Assembly (NCBI GenBank): GCA_030429585.1
Contig: JAUIEU010000001.1
Coordinates: 1,731,994-1,795,993, forward strand
Source of the DNA: a bacterium
GTDB lineage: Bacteria > Cyanobacteriota > Vampirovibrionia > Vampirovibrionales > Vampirovibrionaceae
DNA: 64,000 nt
Direction of reading: 5' to 3'
Of the stretch, positions 60,270 to 64,000 are shown piece by piece (within the stretch, counting starts at the first letter, position 1; each line of letters opens with the position of its first letter). A program made the position numbers and the translations under genes. The notes under the pieces were generated by a model. It saw only the letters and a list, made by a program, of their open reading frames with translations, did not search any database and was not told the origin of the DNA.

Positions 60270-61466
60270 ATGCCTGCCGTAGATTACGCCATTGGCCTGA
60301 TGAGTGGCACTAGCTTAGATAGTGTGGATGGGGCTTTGGTGGCCATTACCCATGATGATACGATGCCCATTGGCGCAGCAGGCAGTGTATCGGTGGATGT
60401 AGTAGGCTGGGCCAGCGAGCCAATACCAACGGATTTAAAGCAGGCATTATTGGCCATGCAGGCCAATCAATCGGTTCGTTTTGCCGATTTTGCTATATAC
60501 CAATACCAGTGGACCACCTTGGCTGCCAAGGTTTGCCAACCATTACAGCAACAATCCACTAACCCTGTAAGCGCTATAGGGTGCCATGGGCAAACGGTGT
60601 ACCACCAGCCGCAGACAGTTAGCCAGTCGGGGTTTAGCTGGCAGTGGGGTAATGCAGCCCAATTAGCGGCGGCCACCGGCAGTGCAGTAGTATCCGATTT
60701 TAGAAACGGCGATATGGCGGCAGGGGGCCAAGGTGCGCCATTAGTGCCGTATGTGCAGGCCTTGTTGTTTGGTCACTTAGAACATCCGCCATTATTTTTG
60801 AATTTGGGTGGGATTGCTAACCTAACGGTGCTGCCCTCATCGCCGCCGCTAGACCAACCAATTTGGCAGTGGCAAGGGGTGCAGGGCTTTGATACGGGCC
60901 CCGGCAATATGCTACTGGATGCCGCCGCTAACTGCTTATTTAATAAACCTTATGATGATGGCGGCGCATTGGCGGCTAGCGGTATGGTAAATGCCACCAT
61001 GTTGGCACATTGCCAGCAGCACCCGTATTACGCCCAACCACTTCCTAAAAGTACGGGGCGTGAGCAATTTGGCGAGGCTTATTTAGCCGAGCTACTGAAT
61101 CACTTTTCGGACGTGTCGCCTAATGATGTGATGGCAACACTGACCGAGCTTACGGCGTGGTCTGTGGTAGAAGGGTTGAAACAAACCATACCCCCAAACA
61201 CAGGCCCACAACGTGTGTGGGTAAGTGGAGGCGGGGTGTATAACGCGGTGTTACTGTCGCGCTTAAACCACCATTGTCAGCCGCTGGGTATAACGTGCGT
61301 GGCATTAGATAAGGTAAGCCCTATAGGTAATACCCAAATGGAAGCACTGGCCTTTGCCGTGCTCGCTTGGGTGCGTATGCAGGGTTGGCCCGGAAATGTG
61401 GCCGCTGCCACGGGGGCTAGTACAGCGGTGCCCTTGGGTTCGGTTACCTTGCTGCCCCTAAACTAA
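60270..61466 (+). CDS. anmK: Anhydro-N-acetylmuramic acid kinase
   Basis: AnmK phosphorylates and opens 1,6-anhydroMurNAc to MurNAc-6-phosphate in cell-wall recycling. GLMSGTSLDSVDGALV opens the chain, CHGQTVYHQP, VSDFRNGDMAAGGQGAPLVPY, PLFLNLGGIANLT and GFDTGPGNMLLDA are the ATP and sugar sites, and VSGGGVYNAVL lies near the end. 398 residues. I start at MPAVDYAIGL; an in-frame GTG upstream overlaps yqeG and is unlikely. Confidence 0.95.
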   Translation: MPAVDYAIGLMSGTSLDSVDGALVAITHDDTMPIGAAGSVSVDVVGWASEPIPTDLKQALLAMQANQSVRFADFAIYQYQWTTLAAKVCQPLQQQSTNPVSAIGCHGQTVYHQPQTVSQSGFSWQWGNAAQLAAATGSAVVSDFRNGDMAAGGQGAPLVPYVQALLFGHLEHPPLFLNLGGIANLTVLPSSPPLDQPIWQWQGVQGFDTGPGNMLLDAAANCLFNKPYDDGGALAASGMVNATMLAHCQQHPYYAQPLPKSTGREQFGEAYLAELLNHFSDVSPNDVMATLTELTAWSVVEGLKQTIPPNTGPQRVWVSGGGVYNAVLLSRLNHHCQPLGITCVALDKVSPIGNTQMEALAFAVLAWVRMQGWPGNVAAATGASTAVPLGSVTLLPLN

Positions 61467-61475
61467 TAATGGTTG

Positions 61476-62894
61476 TTACCCGTGGGTTAGGCGATATTTC
61501 CAGAGGGTAATGCCGCTGCTAATAAGCACCGCTAGTGGGGTGACGGCCACCACGCCCACAGGCCCCAGCCAGTGCCAACAGACTAAAAAGCTTAATACGA
61601 GCAATAAAGGGTTTAGCTTTAGGGGTAGGGTAATGCCTTCTACTACGCGGGCAGGCTTCCATAGGATGGTTTTAATGGCGTAAATTAACAGTAAGGCGGC
61701 GGCCACGGCTACCAAGCCTTCGCCATGGCCGCTGGCCAGTAGCACAATGCAGTTGGGCACGGCGCCAAACCAGGCCCCAACGGCGGGTACCAAGGTGCAC
61801 AGGGCAAATAGCACACTTAAAATAATGGGGTAATCCACGCCAAGTAGGCTATATAGGGCAAACAGGGCCAAGCCACTCAGCCCGGCGGTAATAACCTGGC
61901 CAATAACCGTGTAGGCCATTAGGGATTGCCCGGCCTGCCAGCTAAGGCGGCAGGCGGGTTGCCAGCGGTGGGGCAGGTGGGTGTTAATAAAATGAGGGAT
62001 CAGGCGAGGTTCCATTAGTAGGAAGATAACCAGCACCATGGCCACCAAGCCGTAAATCATGCCAGAAAAAGAGGCAGTAACGATAGAGGCGACCTGTTGA
62101 AAAGAGTTGAGTAAAATCCGTTGGAAAAAGCCAGGGGGGTAGGGCAGATTTTCAATAGGGGTGGTATCAATGGCAAGAGACGAATTGTCAGCAGAGGCTG
62201 CCGTGGCCGGGGGTGTGCTTGGGTTAGAGGGGCTTGGCTGAGAGGTTGTGGTGCTGGTGGGTGTTGTTGTTTCGGTTGGGGGTGTATCGGGGCTTTGGGC
62301 CGCCAGGGCTTCGGGGGTCTCTTTTGGGGCGGTGGCAATGGCCAGTACGGTTTCGCCTAGCACATCATCTTTGGCGCCGGGGCCGTCGGCTTGTAGCTCT
62401 TTTAAGGAGGAGGTGACGGTAATATGGAGGGGGGCCAGTACGGGGTGGTCTTCTAGCTTGTGGCTAAGGTGTTGCCAGCCAATATGGCATTGGCGCACAT
62501 ATTGGGGCAAGGAATTAGCCAAGGACTTAAATTGTTTTCCCCAAAAAGGCAGCCATATAGCGGTGGCGAGTATCAGTACCAGTAGGCTTACTATTAGCAA
62601 GCTGCTTAGGGCCAAGCCACGGCGTAGGGTAGCATAGCGCTGCATTAAGGTGCTTAAGGGTTTGGGTAGCCCTTTGGCTAGTTTTAGTAAGCCCGCTTCC
62701 ATGCCTTCTAGCAAAAAGCCAAGCAAGGTGGTTAGTAGGGCCACTACCGCCAGCACCATAAAGGTATCCGGTAGGGCTTGGGTTAGGCCGTACAGGGCCC
62801 CGGTGCCCAATAGGGTAAGGCTTAGGGTTTTGCATAACCGTGTGGGCCAGGGCGTGTGGGCATAGTGGGTTGTGGTTGTCGTTGGGGTGTTCAT
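61476..62894 (-). CDS. AI-2E family transporter-like protein with Pro/Thr/Ser insert
   Basis: A 472-residue membrane protein of the AI-2E (TqsA/YdiK) permease family. Helix pairs near the N-terminus (LSLTLLGTGALYGLTQA, LALSSLLIVSLLVLILATAIWLPF) are followed by a large loop and then five or six helices (e.g. GMIYGLVAMVLVIFLLMEPRL, VIGQVITAGLSGLALFALYSLL, ILSVLFALCTLVPAVGAWFG). The loop contains an unusual disordered insert (about residues 195-245) of Pro, Thr and Ser. Substrates vary in this family and cannot be read. It directly follows another AI-2E gene, 2 bases away. Confidence 0.8.
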   Translation of the reverse strand: MNTPTTTTTHYAHTPWPTRLCKTLSLTLLGTGALYGLTQALPDTFMVLAVVALLTTLLGFLLEGMEAGLLKLAKGLPKPLSTLMQRYATLRRGLALSSLLIVSLLVLILATAIWLPFWGKQFKSLANSLPQYVRQCHIGWQHLSHKLEDHPVLAPLHITVTSSLKELQADGPGAKDDVLGETVLAIATAPKETPEALAAQSPDTPPTETTTPTSTTTSQPSPSNPSTPPATAASADNSSLAIDTTPIENLPYPPGFFQRILLNSFQQVASIVTASFSGMIYGLVAMVLVIFLLMEPRLIPHFINTHLPHRWQPACRLSWQAGQSLMAYTVIGQVITAGLSGLALFALYSLLGVDYPIILSVLFALCTLVPAVGAWFGAVPNCIVLLASGHGEGLVAVAAALLLIYAIKTILWKPARVVEGITLPLKLNPLLLVLSFLVCWHWLGPVGVVAVTPLAVLISSGITLWKYRLTHG

Positions 62895-62896
62895 GT

Positions 62897-64000
62897 TTAG
62901 GTTGCCCCCTGTGGGCTATGGAGGCGGTGATGATGTTGCCAGCCTAACCATAATAGGGCGCAGACGGGTATGGCATAGACTACCCCAAGCAGGCCACCCA
63001 CTTTGCCAAATACCAGGATGGCCACCACAATGGCCATGGGGTGTAGGCCCATAATATCGCCCACTACTTTGGGGGCCACAATATTATCTTTAATGGTTTG
63101 GTACACGTAGGAGCAAACCCATACCCCAAAGGCCACCCAAAAGCCGCCGCTTATCCAGGCAATTAATAACCCAGGGATAATCCCTAGCCAGGTGCCAATC
63201 ACGGGTAAAATTTCTACAATGGCAAACCCTACCGCCAGTAATAGTGCGTACGGCACCCCAAATAAAGCGTACACAATGCCCATATAAATACCGGTAATCA
63301 CCCCCAGTAGTACCTGGCCCCGTAAAAAGCCTAGCATTACTCGGTGGGTAGCGGCTAGCCCGGCTCGGCATTGGGCGCGGCCTTCGCCACTGGGGATAAG
63401 GTGTACCGCCGATTCTGTCACGGTGGGGCCATACAACAAGCTAAAAAACACGCCTGCTATAACAAGCAGGGTGGTCACCACCCCTTGCACGGTGCTGGTT
63501 ACCAGCAGCCATAGGCGTTGGGTGGTTTGCCCCATGGTGTCTTGTATCCATTGGGTATGTTGTTGCAGCCAATCCGCCAAATAGGTAGAAAGCCAGCTGG
63601 CCACTTCGTCTTCCTGCCCGGTGAGCTGGGCAGGGTGAATGGGCAAAATAACGTTAAGGCCAAAGGTGGTGTTTAGCCAATCCACGCTGTTAATAAACAG
63701 CTGTACCAGCTGGCCAGGCACGTTGGCCACAAACACCTTGCCTTGGGCAATAAGCAGGGGTACCAACACGGTAATGCTAATGGCCAGGCCAATGCCAAAG
63801 CCTAAAAACACAATGCCAATGGCAAACCCACGGATGAGGACACTCCAGCGGCGGCTAAACCCCCCTTGCGGATGAGAAGCCAGTGGGCGCCCTATTAGCC
63901 GGGCCCCAAGGGCAAGTATGCCAAGTAAGCCTTTTTCCAACCAGTTAATGGGCCATAATAACAGGTAGCCGAGTAGTAGCATGACCAAGGCCACTTGCAG
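62897..64000 (-). CDS. AI-2E family transporter, 5' end beyond the window
   Basis: At least 365 residues of an AI-2E family membrane protein. The readable start (GTG, VMLLLGYLLLWPINWLEKGLL) is inside what looks like an early membrane helix, so the gene probably continues past the window edge. The conserved core is present: a large extracytoplasmic loop (VPGQLVQLFINSVDWLNTTFG), then VTSTVQGVVTTLLVIAGVFFSLLY, GQVLLGVITGIYMGIVYALFG (in parts) and ALLLAVGFAIVEILPVIGTWLG. Tandem with the preceding family member, which suggests a paralogous pair or a two-component permease. Confidence 0.85.
   Translation of the reverse strand: MQVALVMLLLGYLLLWPINWLEKGLLGILALGARLIGRPLASHPQGGFSRRWSVLIRGFAIGIVFLGFGIGLAISITVLVPLLIAQGKVFVANVPGQLVQLFINSVDWLNTTFGLNVILPIHPAQLTGQEDEVASWLSTYLADWLQQHTQWIQDTMGQTTQRLWLLVTSTVQGVVTTLLVIAGVFFSLLYGPTVTESAVHLIPSGEGRAQCRAGLAATHRVMLGFLRGQVLLGVITGIYMGIVYALFGVPYALLLAVGFAIVEILPVIGTWLGIIPGLLIAWISGGFWVAFGVWVCSYVYQTIKDNIVAPKVVGDIMGLHPMAIVVAILVFGKVGGLLGVVYAIPVCALLWLGWQHHHRLHSPQGAT

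Noticed and set aside
1-64000. tRNA, rRNA, CRISPR, transposase, integrase or att sites
   Set aside because: Intergenic stretches were read for these; no cloverleaf, direct-repeat array or mobile-element gene was seen. A tRNAscan/CRISPR search would confirm.

Overview
The window is an ordinary bacterial chromosome segment, densely packed with housekeeping genes and carrying no rRNA, tRNA, CRISPR array, insertion sequence or prophage that I could find. The cell it suggests is Gram-negative (lpxI-lpxB for lipid A), flagellated (flhA, flhB, a FliA-like sigma factor) and respiring, with TCA-cycle enzymes (icd, acn, sdhCAB). Four or five unrelated proteins share a short N-terminal hydrophobic-x-F-G-x-G/N motif. 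There is also a MtrA-like/DUF4346 protein, a YqeG-type HAD phosphatase and a divergent GT5 glycogen synthase. Together these make a member of the non-photosynthetic sister group of Cyanobacteria (Vampirovibrionia/'Melainabacteria') my best guess. That placement is inference and needs a marker-gene tree.

Layout. 1-5.2 kb: metK (5' cut by the window edge), hemA-hemC, an exported protein and a SIS-domain sugar isomerase. 5.25-9 kb: a probable replication origin with TTATCAACA DnaA boxes, then dnaN, a tautomerase, recF (its 3' end carries a second DnaA-box cluster) and a DciA-like helicase loader. 9-20 kb: ctpA, an AT-rich orphan, icd, acn, then nanE-dnaG-rpoD and the divergent dgt. 20-25 kb: a structured repeat element, flhA, a small membrane protein and a CDF transporter fused to CBS/CorC domains. 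25-38 kb: asd-dapA, a DUF4346 protein, ferredoxin, queG, lpxI-lpxB, a Tyr/Gly-rich low-complexity protein, two glycosyltransferases and a peroxiredoxin. 38-46.8 kb: a complete his cluster on the minus strand (hisG, hisC-HAD, hisB, hisH, hisF, hisA-hisIE, hisD), interrupted by two small membrane-anchored genes on the other strand. 46.9-52.5 kb: three unrecognised genes bordered by non-coding stretches rich in TCTCTC motifs, then a second copy of the structured repeat. 52.5-64 kb: flhB, the sigma factor, a methyltransferase, DUF5069, an Sdh1-type succinate dehydrogenase operon, yqeG, anmK and two AI-2E family membrane proteins.

Most unusual signals: (1) a roughly 220-base element present twice, each time directly upstream of a flagellar export gene (flhA, flhB), with conserved stems, compatible base-pair changes and variable loops of nearly constant length, so probably a structured RNA; (2) a non-coding plus-strand stretch at 51.7-52.14 kb that shows the same CUCUCU loop on different short stems and ends in a strong terminator; (3) the shared N-terminal F-G motif; (4) DnaA boxes on both sides of dnaN-recF; (5) unusual fusions (HisA-HisI-HisE, HisC-HAD, CDF-CBS-CorC). 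Start sites were chosen by eye from ribosome-binding sites and family starts. No database search or folding program was run.
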